6,873 bases of DNA from an uncultured Butyricicoccus sp. (GCA_947575935.1 CANPPM010000149.1:1-6873), one strand, 5' to 3'; counted from the first letter of the stretch, positions 1-6,797 are shown. Translations and numbers: made by a program. Notes: a model not told the origin generated them from the letters alone.

Positions 1-2778
1 ATTTCAGAAAGGGTGCGGCAGACGTCAGAGAGCCTGCTGGGCGTACAGTTCGAGCGGCAGCTGAAAGCGATCTACCCGATCGCTGACAAAATATTATCCC
101 TTGAAAATGAATACCGCGCGCTGACCGACCCCCAGCTGCGCGCCAAAACCGATGAATTCCGCGAGCGTTTCGCAAACGGGGAAACGCTCGACAGCCTCCT
201 ACCAGAGGCCTTTGCCACCGTCCGGGAGGCCGCCGACCGCGTACTCGGCATGCGGCATTACCGCGTGCAGCTCATCGGCGGCATTGTACTGCACCAAGGC
301 CGTATCGCCGAAATGAAGACCGGCGAGGGCAAAACCTTGGTTGCAACGCTGCCCGCCTATCTCAACGCGCTTGCAGGCAAGGGCGTGCACATCGTAACCG
401 TTAATGATTATCTGGCCAAACGCGACTCAGAATGGATGGGCAAAGTCTACCGCTTCCTCGGCATGTCGGTCGGCCTGATTATCCACGCCGTCCCTCCCCA
501 GGAGCGGCGCGCCATGTACGCGGCCGACATCACCTACGGCACCAATAACGAATTTGGCTTTGATTATCTGCGCGATAATATGGCCATCTACAAATCGGGC
601 ATGGTACAGCGCGGACATGCCTTCGCCATTGTCGACGAGGTTGACTCCATTCTGGTCGACGAAGCGCGCACCCCCCTGATTATCTCCGGGCAGGGGGAAA
701 AATCGACCGACCTCTACAAGCTGGCCGACGCCTTCGCCGCCAAACTCACGTCCATGCGCGTCAAGGAAGTCGACGCCAAGGAAGAGCAGGACGATATCGA
801 CGCCGACTACATCATTGATGAGAAGGCGCGCACCGCAACGATGACCCCCAAGGGCATCGTCCGTGCCGAGCAGTATTTCAAGGTCGAGAACCTTTCTGAC
901 CCGGAGAATACGACATTGATGCACCATATCAATCAGGCCATCAAAGCCCACGGTATTATGAAGCGCGACGTCGACTATGTCGTCCGCGAGGGACAAGTCA
1001 TTATCGTCGATGAATTTACCGGCCGGCTGATGTTCGGGCGGCGTTACAACGAGGGGCTCCACCAGGCGATCGAAGCCAAGGAAAACGTCACGGTTGCGCA
1101 CGAATCCAAGACACTGGCAACCATTACCTTTCAGAACTTTTTCCGCCTGTACGGCAAACTGTCCGGCATGACCGGCACCGCGCTGACGGAGGAGGAAGAG
1201 TTCCGCGAGATCTACAAGCTTGACGTCATTGAGATCCCCACCAACCGCCCGGTCGCACGAAAGGACAACCCTGACCGTGTCTACAAGAATGAACGCGGCA
1301 AATTTATGGCCGCTATCGAGACTATCGCGGCCTGCCATGAAAAGGAGCAGCCCGTACTGGTCGGCACGGTCTCTATCGAAAAAAGCGAACTGCTTTCCGC
1401 CATGCTCAAAAAGCGCGGGATTGCACATACCGTGCTCAACGCCAAATACCATGAACAAGAGGCTGAAATTGTCGCACAGGCAGGCAAACCCGGCGCGGTG
1501 ACCATCGCCACCAACATGGCGGGCCGCGGCACCGACATCAAGCTTGGCGGCAACGACGAACAGATGGCCGAGGGCGTGCTGCGCAAGGAGGGCGTCCCCG
1601 AGGAAATCATCGTCGAGGCGACCGGCTACGCCGATACCGACAATGAAGAAATCCTTACCGCGCGCGCCCGCTACCATGCGCTCTTGGAGGAATTCCGCAA
1701 ACAGGTCGAAACCGACGCGCAGAAGGTCCGCGACGCGGGCGGGCTGTTCATCCTCGGCACCGAACGGCACGAATCCCGCCGCATCGACAACCAGCTGCGC
1801 GGCCGTGCAGGCCGTCAGGGCGACCCCGGCGAGTCGGCCTTCTACATCTCCATGGAGGACGACCTCATGCGCCTGTTTGGCTCGGAACGCATTCAGAAAA
1901 TGATGGAAACGCTCGGGATCCCGGACGACGAACCCATCGACCAGAAAATGCTGTCCGGCGCGATTGAGAACGCCCAGAAGAAGGTTGAAGCGCGCAACTT
2001 CGGCATCCGCCGCCACGTACTGGAGTACGACGATGTAATGAATACCATGCGCGGCACCATCTACAGCCAGCGGCTCAAGGTGCTGGAGGGGGAGGATATC
2101 AAAGACAATATCCTTTCCATGCTGGATCACTCGATTGACAGCGCAGTCTATGCCGCCATCGGAGAGCATAAGGTGATCGAACCGCACATGGTCGATGACG
2201 CCTGCAAACCCTTCCGCGGGATTTTCCTGCGGCCGGACGAGCTGCGCTTCACCCCTACAGAGTGTGACGACCTGACGCTGGAGTCACTCGGCAATCAGAT
2301 GAAAGATCTTGCCCACGCAGCCTACGAACGCAAGGAAGCCGAAATCACTACCCCCATCATGCGCGAGCTGGAACGCGTCATCCTGCTGAAAAATGTTGAC
2401 GCGAAGTGGATGGATCACATCGACGCTATGACCGAGCTGCGCAACGGCATCGGCCTGCGCGCCTACGCCCAGCACAATCCGGTTGACGAATACAAGCGCG
2501 AGGGCTTTGATATGTTCGACGGTATGATCGAGGCCATCCGTGAAGACACTGTACGCATGATCTTCCTAGCGCGCATCCGCACGCAGGAGGAACCCAAACG
2601 CGAACAGGTCGCCAAGGAGACCAGCGCCGCAGGCGCGGACGACGGCGCCCTGAAAAACCAGCCGGTGCGCAGGGCGGCGAAAAAAATCGGTATGAACGAC
2701 CCGTGCCCGTGCGGCAGCGGCAAGAAATATAAAAAGTGCTGCTATTTAAAGCAGGGCAGCCAGGGACAGCAATCATAA
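1..2778 (+). CDS. secA: Protein translocase subunit SecA (5' end possibly outside window)
   Basis: SecA is the ATPase motor that pushes unfolded preproteins through the SecYEG channel in the plasma membrane. Counting from the GTG at 13, the product has 921 residues, close to the family norm. Visible in order: Walker A MKTGEGKT (101-108), Walker B with DEVD (208-211), the preprotein-binding region (about 225-370), motif NMAGRGTDIKLGG (501-513) and motif QLRGRAGRQGDPG (594-606) in the second nucleotide-binding domain, then the helical wing and scaffold, a variable linker (about 858-890) and a C-terminal SEC-C zinc motif with Cys898, Cys900, Cys909 and Cys910. The linker plus zinc motif is the SecB/ribosome/lipid-binding tail known in the family. 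The start is uncertain: the frame is open through position 1, and the GTG at 13 has its only purine-rich tract directly against it without spacing, so the true start may lie upstream. The stop is TAA at 2776-2778. No terminator follows before the next gene, 23 bases on. Confidence 0.97.
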   Translation: MSERVRQTSESLLGVQFERQLKAIYPIADKILSLENEYRALTDPQLRAKTDEFRERFANGETLDSLLPEAFATVREAADRVLGMRHYRVQLIGGIVLHQGRIAEMKTGEGKTLVATLPAYLNALAGKGVHIVTVNDYLAKRDSEWMGKVYRFLGMSVGLIIHAVPPQERRAMYAADITYGTNNEFGFDYLRDNMAIYKSGMVQRGHAFAIVDEVDSILVDEARTPLIISGQGEKSTDLYKLADAFAAKLTSMRVKEVDAKEEQDDIDADYIIDEKARTATMTPKGIVRAEQYFKVENLSDPENTTLMHHINQAIKAHGIMKRDVDYVVREGQVIIVDEFTGRLMFGRRYNEGLHQAIEAKENVTVAHESKTLATITFQNFFRLYGKLSGMTGTALTEEEEFREIYKLDVIEIPTNRPVARKDNPDRVYKNERGKFMAAIETIAACHEKEQPVLVGTVSIEKSELLSAMLKKRGIAHTVLNAKYHEQEAEIVAQAGKPGAVTIATNMAGRGTDIKLGGNDEQMAEGVLRKEGVPEEIIVEATGYADTDNEEILTARARYHALLEEFRKQVETDAQKVRDAGGLFILGTERHESRRIDNQLRGRAGRQGDPGESAFYISMEDDLMRLFGSERIQKMMETLGIPDDEPIDQKMLSGAIENAQKKVEARNFGIRRHVLEYDDVMNTMRGTIYSQRLKVLEGEDIKDNILSMLDHSIDSAVYAAIGEHKVIEPHMVDDACKPFRGIFLRPDELRFTPTECDDLTLESLGNQMKDLAHAAYERKEAEITTPIMRELERVILLKNVDAKWMDHIDAMTELRNGIGLRAYAQHNPVDEYKREGFDMFDGMIEAIREDTVRMIFLARIRTQEEPKREQVAKETSAAGADDGALKNQPVRRAAKKIGMNDPCPCGSGKKYKKCCYLKQGSQGQQS

Positions 2779-2784
2779 AAATAC

Positions 2785-2790
2785 AGGAGG
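2785..2790 (+). promoter_or_regulatory. Ribosome binding site of the flavodiiron protein gene
   Basis: A perfect AGGAGG lies 11 bases before the ATG at 2802 and 6 bases after the secA stop codon. It decides the start: the reading frame is open further upstream into the secA end, but only the 2802 ATG is well placed. Another ATG at 2792 is out of frame and touches the site. Confidence 0.85.
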
Positions 2791-2801
2791 AATGGTTTCC
2801 C

Positions 2802-3926
2802 ATGGTTATCAAAATTCGTGACAACATCTATGCAGTCGGCGCGCGCGATCCCAAGGTCCGCATTTTCCACGGCTATGCAACCCCCTTTGGGGCGACCTAC
2901 AACGCCTATTTGGTGCACGACGACACAAGCGACAAATGGATCCTGATCGATAATGTCAAGGCCGCCTTTACCGACGAATTCATTGCAAACATTGAGGAGC
3001 TGATCCCGGTTGAGCGGATCGACATCGTCATTCAAAACCACATTGAGCCCGACCATTCAGGCTCCTGCCCGGATATCTTCGGGCGGATCCCGAATGCGCC
3101 CATTTACTGCACAGCAGGCGCGCAGCGCGGACTGAAGGCCTACTATAAACAGGATTTTAACTGCCAGACGGTCAAGGCAGGCGACACACTGAAAACCGGC
3201 CGGTACACCTTCCATTTTATCCCCGCCCCTATGGTACACTGGCCAGACTCCATGCTGACTTGGCTGGAAGAAGAAAAAATCCTGTTCTCCAACGATGCTT
3301 TCGGCCAGCACATCTGCCCGGAGAACGCATTCTACGATGATGAGCTTGGGCAGGAACGGCTGATGGAACGTGCCGCTGATTATTACGCCAACATTGTTCT
3401 CCCCTTTGGAATGCAGGTGCAGGGGGTGCTGAAGCAGGCCGCAGCGCTTGAGATTGAACTGATCTGCCCCTCTCACGGCGTGATGCTGCGCAAGCATATC
3501 GGCGAACTGACCGCCGCCTATGACCGCTGGAGCAAAAATGAAGTGCAGGAAAACAAGGTCGTCATCGTTTATGACTCTATGTGGGGCTCAACCGCTGAAA
3601 TGGCTGACAAAATCCGCTCGGACTTTACCGCAGCAGGCAAGCAGGTCTCCATGCACTGCCTGCGCGACGAGCACTATTCCGCCGTCATGGGCGACCTGCT
3701 TGAAGCGAAATTTATTTTCATCGGCGCTTCGACGCTCAACAATAATATGATGCCTACCGTCTCGGCTTTCCTCACCTATATGCGTGGGCTGAAGCCCAAG
3801 GACCGCGTCGGCATGGCCTTTGGTTCCTACGGCTGGAGCGGCGAAGGGGTCAAGCAGGCAGAGGAAATCCTCTCTGGCCTGGGTTGGACCATCCTGCCAA
3901 TGCGCAAGCAGCTATATCGGGGCTGA
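2802..3926 (+). CDS. FprA-family A-type flavoprotein (flavodiiron protein), C-terminus short
   Basis: This is a cytosolic flavodiiron protein, a family that reduces O2 to water and/or NO to N2O in anaerobes using electrons from rubredoxin or F420H2. The 374-residue product begins with a metallo-beta-lactamase-like domain (about 1-245). It has a complete set of diiron ligands: His80, Glu82, Asp84 and His85 in HIEPDH, then His146, Asp165 and His225. A flavodoxin-like domain follows (about 252-374) with the FMN phosphate loop YDSMWGSTAEM (257-267) and later FMN-contacting segments GASTLNNNMMP (308-318) and GSYGWSGEG (341-349). No rubredoxin or flavin reductase domain is fused, so it is a class A enzyme needing a separate electron donor; none is in the window. 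Family members are usually about 395-400 residues, and this one stops about 25 residues early, inside the last strand/helix of the flavodoxin fold. It probably shares a transcript with secA. Substrate preference (O2 or NO) cannot be read from the sequence. Confidence 0.93.
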   Translation: MVIKIRDNIYAVGARDPKVRIFHGYATPFGATYNAYLVHDDTSDKWILIDNVKAAFTDEFIANIEELIPVERIDIVIQNHIEPDHSGSCPDIFGRIPNAPIYCTAGAQRGLKAYYKQDFNCQTVKAGDTLKTGRYTFHFIPAPMVHWPDSMLTWLEEEKILFSNDAFGQHICPENAFYDDELGQERLMERAADYYANIVLPFGMQVQGVLKQAAALEIELICPSHGVMLRKHIGELTAAYDRWSKNEVQENKVVIVYDSMWGSTAEMADKIRSDFTAAGKQVSMHCLRDEHYSAVMGDLLEAKFIFIGASTLNNNMMPTVSAFLTYMRGLKPKDRVGMAFGSYGWSGEGVKQAEEILSGLGWTILPMRKQLYRG

Positions 3927-3957
3927 CGCGCAGGCCGCATCGGCCAACCGCATGAAA

Positions 3958-3996
3958 CAAAGAGGCCCCTGCACGCCCGGTGCAGGGGCCTCTTTG
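3958..3996 (+). terminator. Rho-independent terminator after the flavodiiron protein gene
   Basis: A perfect inverted repeat pairs 3958-3974 with 3980-3996 (17 bp around a 5-base loop). The core is GC-rich and the outer end is A/T (CAAAGAGG paired with CCTCTTTG). It begins 31 bases after the stop codon. No long T run follows, so the T residues at the stem end must serve; termination is likely but less canonical than at the next hairpin. The symmetry would allow action on either strand. Confidence 0.7.
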
Positions 3997-4071
3997 CACG
4001 CTTTCCGCCCGACGAGAAGAAGCCGGTACGCAGCGCCCGTCCCGGCGAAAAACCGCCTCATCTGCCGCGAA

Positions 4072-4097
4072 AAAAGGCGGGCAAACGCCCGCCTTTT
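4072..4097 (-). terminator. Rho-independent terminator of the flagellin gene (bidirectional)
   Basis: An 11-bp stem (4072-4082 with 4087-4097) with a 4-base loop contains GGCGGGC paired with GCCCGCC. On the minus strand it begins 29 bases after the flagellin stop codon and the stem runs into six T residues before CGCGG, a classic terminator. On the plus strand it ends in CCTTTTCTT, so it may also catch read-through from the flavodiiron protein gene. Together with the hairpin at 3958-3996 it insulates the two convergent transcription units. Confidence 0.85.
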
Positions 4098-4126
4098 CTT
4101 GGCCTTACGCTGTTTTTGTTCTTCGC

Positions 4127-6349
4127 TTACTGGAGCAGCTGCAGCACGCCCTGCGGCACCTGGTTTGCCTGCGCAAGCATCGCCTGCGCGGACTGAATCA
4201 AGATGTTGTTCTTGGTATATTCCATCATCTCGGCCGCAACATCGGTATCTCGAATCGTAGACTCCGCATCCTGGATGTTTTCGGTCATGACGGACAGGTT
4301 ATTAATCGTATGGTCCAAACGGTTCTGGGTTGCGCCCAATGTGCCGCGGACGTCAGAAACCTTATTGATGGCCGCTTTAATGGCGTCGACAGCCGCTGCA
4401 GCACTGGTCTGATCTAAAATCGAAATCTGATCCAGCCCCAGCGAATCGACATGGCAGTCTTCAATAGACACGCGCAGCTGATTGAACTCCTCAGCGGTAT
4501 CGCCGATCTGAAGGACCAGGCCCCCCGTCGTCACAGACGGCTTGGCATCCAGATTGGCAGTGCCCACCTGAATCAGATCTTTCCATGCTGCATTGGAAGA
4601 ATCATTAAGATTCTCTACCGTCGCCCCCTGCAGATCGTTCACGTTATAGTCAATGCCGCTGTCCTTCCGTTCGGTCAGCCGTACCTCACCGCTCACATTG
4701 TCGGTGCTCACGTCGAACATCTTATTATCCTTGGCGACGGCACTCAAACGGCGGGCCGCTTCCTTTGCCAAATTGGCATCGTCAGCCTTCATATGCGTCA
4801 GATCCACCACATTGGCCATATCCTTATATTTACTGTCATTGCCTACCGCAAAAATATAAGTCTCATTGCCGATTTTCAGGGCGGCGCCATCCTTAATCCC
4901 ATCACCATTATTAATTGCAGTAAGATCGAGCTTACCCTGTGCCATCGTACGCATTTCTGCAGACTTAGCAGACTGGAGCATATGGACGCCAATGCCCTCG
5001 CCCTGGTTGATAATGACGCCGTTATCGTTTATTGCGTCACCGTCTGTGTTGCCCGCGCCGCCAGCGGTTGCTACGACCGTCGTATTGTCGCTTGCCCTGA
5101 TCTCAATCTTTGCCGTCAAATCTGCGTCAAACACATTGGTGGGATCCTCCGCCATCTCGAACGTCAGATATCCCTTATCGTTCGTCACATTGAACTTGAC
5201 GCCATCAATCGTAAAGGTTTTATCCTCCGGGAGGCTCTCCATGAATTTCTCGGCCCACTCTGCGCCGGTCATGCTCTGATTATAGGCAATCTTGATATCA
5301 TCGGCAACATTTGTCAGGTCAATATCCCCCAGGAAGAAGTCAACCGTCATGTCTTCCTGCGCGGGCTTCCCTGCCGCAATCCCAAACGCCGGACCCGTAG
5401 CGGCGCCATCGGTAAGCTTTCCGTCTACGGTATCATCCGCAGCAGTCTTGGCAGTCAGCTTGACCTTTGTCGTGCTATCCACAGCAAACGTATCAAATTC
5501 AACGCCGTTGATGGTAACCGTCTTGCCGGCTAACGCAGTATTCACAGCAGCTGCGATATCCCCCGCAGCCAAATCTGCCGCACCTGCCGTAAGATCCAGC
5601 TCCAGTTCCTGGTCACCGATGGTAACCTTGTAGGTCGCATCAGTACCGGCTACCGATTCAACCGTCAAATTCGAGAAGTCGTAGGTGACCGTCGTCTTTT
5701 GGGTACCATCTCCAGCATCGGCTACCGTACCGGTAAACGTTGCACCGCCATCAACTACACTGACCGGCACGCCCTTATTGGTAATGCTGACCTGACGCAG
5801 GTCAAGACCAAACTTTGTCTTGACCGCTGGGCTGTCCGCCGCTACGCCGTCTGCAAGATGGGTGATGGCATCCGAAGCGTCCTTCATACCGACGCCCAGC
5901 TCGTCAGCCACCGTGGTGGTCTGCTCCAGCGAACCGTCCAGCAGTTTAATGCCGTTAAAATTGGAGCCGTCAGCAATACGGTCAATCTCATTGCGCAGCT
6001 GGTTCAGTTCCTTCTGCAGCTGGAGGCGGTCGGTATCACTATCATAAGTGCCGTTGGCCGACTGGGTCGCCAGGGGCACCATACGGTTGAGCATATCATG
6101 CACTTCGGTCAGCGCGCCCTCAGCAGTCTGTACCAGGGAGATGCCGTCCTTGGCATTCTTCTGTGCAGTGTCGAGGCCCGTAATCTGCGCCCGCATTTTC
6201 TCAGAAATAGCAAGACCTGCAGCATCATCACCGGCACGATTGATCTTGTAGCCGGACGACAATTTCTCCAGGTTCTTTTTCATTGCGTTGACGTTGTTCG
6301 TATAATTACGATACGCGCCCATCGCCATAATATTATGTTGAATACGCAT
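4127..6349 (-). CDS. Flagellin, large form with hypervariable central domain
   Basis: Flagellin is the filament subunit, exported through the flagellar type III apparatus and polymerised outside the cell. The product has 740 residues and no Sec signal peptide, as expected. The N-terminal D0/D1 segment (about 1-145) shows LEKLSSGYKINRAGDDAAG (27-45), the helix LNRMVPLATQSANGT (87-101) and NEIDRIADGSNFNGIKLLDG (120-139). The C-terminal D1/D0 segment (about 608-740) shows LVLQIGDTAEEFNQL (611-625), RGTLGATQNRLDHTINNL (668-685) and the end VPQGVLQLLQ. The middle (about 145-605) is acidic and hypervariable and includes three diverged copies of one module. Many flagellins have 270-500 residues, so this one is large. 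The only cysteine is Cys632. The ATG at 6347-6349 follows a strong GGAG site with 7-base spacing. hag/fliC would be the usual names, but the sequence does not settle which. A sigma-A-like promoter lies about 205 bases upstream, and the ribosome binding site sits in a hairpin loop, suggesting translational control. No other flagellar gene is in the window. Confidence 0.97.
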   Translation of the reverse strand: MRIQHNIMAMGAYRNYTNNVNAMKKNLEKLSSGYKINRAGDDAAGLAISEKMRAQITGLDTAQKNAKDGISLVQTAEGALTEVHDMLNRMVPLATQSANGTYDSDTDRLQLQKELNQLRNEIDRIADGSNFNGIKLLDGSLEQTTTVADELGVGMKDASDAITHLADGVAADSPAVKTKFGLDLRQVSITNKGVPVSVVDGGATFTGTVADAGDGTQKTTVTYDFSNLTVESVAGTDATYKVTIGDQELELDLTAGAADLAAGDIAAAVNTALAGKTVTINGVEFDTFAVDSTTKVKLTAKTAADDTVDGKLTDGAATGPAFGIAAGKPAQEDMTVDFFLGDIDLTNVADDIKIAYNQSMTGAEWAEKFMESLPEDKTFTIDGVKFNVTNDKGYLTFEMAEDPTNVFDADLTAKIEIRASDNTTVVATAGGAGNTDGDAINDNGVIINQGEGIGVHMLQSAKSAEMRTMAQGKLDLTAINNGDGIKDGAALKIGNETYIFAVGNDSKYKDMANVVDLTHMKADDANLAKEAARRLSAVAKDNKMFDVSTDNVSGEVRLTERKDSGIDYNVNDLQGATVENLNDSSNAAWKDLIQVGTANLDAKPSVTTGGLVLQIGDTAEEFNQLRVSIEDCHVDSLGLDQISILDQTSAAAAVDAIKAAINKVSDVRGTLGATQNRLDHTINNLSVMTENIQDAESTIRDTDVAAEMMEYTKNNILIQSAQAMLAQANQVPQGVLQLLQ
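4655..5632 (-). repeat. Three diverged protein modules in the flagellin variable domain
   Basis: Three stretches of the central flagellin domain follow the same plan: a strand pair, an alanine-rich helix, a [TM]-[VF]-[TD]-[IV]-x-x-[GN]-V strand, then a strand of the V-x-LT type. They are residues 240-303 (TVTINGVEF then VKLTAKT), 334-402 (TFTIDGVKF then LTFEMAED) and 491-565 (MFDVSTDNV then VRLTERKD). The clearest pair is the GKTVTINGVEF / DKTFTIDGVKF match between modules 1 and 2; module 3 is weaker. The match was made by eye at the protein level; no DNA-level repeat is evident, so the copies are old or were acquired separately. Confidence 0.4.
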
Positions 6350-6369
6350 AATTGTTCTCCTTCAATTAT
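6348..6369 (-). promoter_or_regulatory. Flagellin ribosome binding site in a hairpin loop (candidate CsrA site)
   Basis: On the minus strand ATAATTG (6369-6363) and CAATTAT (6354-6348) form a perfect 7-bp stem around the 8-base loop AAGGAGAA (6362-6355). The loop is the Shine-Dalgarno sequence, and the stem takes in the first two bases of the start codon. GGA presented in a loop over the ribosome binding site is the known recognition form for CsrA/RsmA. The stem is A/T-rich and so only weakly stable alone, which suits a site that must open for ribosomes. Confidence 0.6.
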
Positions 6370-6374
6370 CATAC

Positions 6375-6394
6375 CGGGCAGTTCCTTCCGCCCG
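6375..6394 (-). promoter_or_regulatory. Upstream leader hairpin with AAGGAA hexaloop (candidate CsrA site)
   Basis: On the minus strand 6394-6388 pairs with 6381-6375 (7 bp, six Watson-Crick pairs and one G-U). The hexaloop is AAGGAA (6387-6382). This fits the ANGGAN loop consensus of high-affinity CsrA sites. Its GGA lies 25 bases upstream of the GGA in the Shine-Dalgarno loop, a spacing at which one CsrA dimer could bridge both. Confidence 0.5.
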
Positions 6395-6408
6395 TCCGTA
6401 GGGTTCCC

Positions 6409-6482
6409 GCGCCGTTGCTCTGGTCATTACGGCCGTTTAATGATGCCCGAACCCCCGGCGCATGCGTTCTGTTCAAACGGCC
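6409..6482 (-). promoter_or_regulatory. Structured segment of the flagellin leader
   Basis: Three complementary pairs overlap here on the minus strand: GGCCGTTT (6482-6475) with AAACGGCC (6438-6431), GCGCCG (6461-6456) with CGGCGC (6414-6409), and TCATTA (6443-6438) with TAATGA (6429-6424). The first cannot nest with the other two: AAACGGCC falls almost exactly in the loop of the third hairpin. The region could therefore form a pseudoknot or switch between two folds. I do not recognise it as a known riboswitch class. Confidence 0.3.
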
Positions 6483-6561
6483 TGCGCAGACCGCCTGAAA
6501 TTTGTAAGAGGAAGCTGACAGCTGTTTGTGGCCAGATCATCCGGCCGCCCTCTATACAGGT

Positions 6562-6590
6562 ATGATAAACGATTCCCACCCGTTTGTCAA
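6562..6590 (-). promoter_or_regulatory. Sigma-A-type promoter reading toward flagellin
   Basis: On the minus strand a perfect -35 TTGACA (6590-6585) is followed by 17 bases and a -10 TATCAT (6567-6562, five of six consensus bases). Transcription would begin near A6555, giving a leader of about 205 nt before the flagellin ATG. No convincing sigma-28 (TAAA-N15-GCCGATAA) promoter was seen by eye between 6350 and 6844. Confidence 0.65.
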
Positions 6591-6797
6591 GACCCATTTT
6601 TGCCAGGGTTTGTTTGAAAACCGCCGCCCTACCGGAAAAGGGCAGATTTCTTTGCTGCACAAGGCAATCCCCCGCAGGAATCCCGGCAGATTACAAGGGA
6701 AAATCAACAGCGCCTCCGCTAAAAAGCCTTCTTGAGACGGCGTTTAAACCGTTTTTCAGCAGACAGAAAAGCGCTTTAAAAATTTTTAAAAAAAGTG

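Noticed and set aside
427..2187. 586-codon open frame antisense to secA
   Set aside because: It lies fully opposite a gene with unmistakable SecA motifs. Long antisense frames are expected from the GC-rich codon bias, and the product shows no recognisable domain.
3820..4260. Plus-strand frame running from the flavodiiron protein gene through both terminators into flagellin
   Set aside because: It crosses two strong terminator hairpins and has no start signal. Only its first part is of interest, as a possible frameshifted tail of the flavodiiron protein.
4451..5533. 360-codon plus-strand frame opposite flagellin, and a similar one at 5699-6565
   Set aside because: Both are shadows of the flagellin codons, with no ribosome binding site and no family features. 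The second also runs through the flagellin leader and promoter.
6410..6440. Sigma-28 promoter using TAAA at 6439-6436
   Set aside because: The sequence 15 bases downstream does not resemble GCCGATAA, so the match is limited to four bases.
6350..6560. c-di-GMP-I (GEMM) riboswitch in the flagellin leader
   Set aside because: Such riboswitches precede flagellar genes in some clostridia, but the conserved internal sequence blocks and GNRA-loop/receptor pattern are not present here.
6427..6660. Full 77-codon minus-strand frame starting at GTG 6660
   Set aside because: Its start lies upstream of the predicted flagellin transcript and lacks a ribosome binding site. Only the shorter ATG 6540 version is conceivable.
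6526..6735. 69-codon plus-strand frame upstream of the tRNA
   Set aside because: It has a weak TTG start without a ribosome binding site and opposes the flagellin promoter; nothing supports it.
6714..6758. Terminator or regulatory hairpin near AAAAAGCC and the GTTTAAAC palindrome
   Set aside because: Only 3-4 bp stems or loops too short to form could be found; the palindrome is only 8 bp and could be chance.
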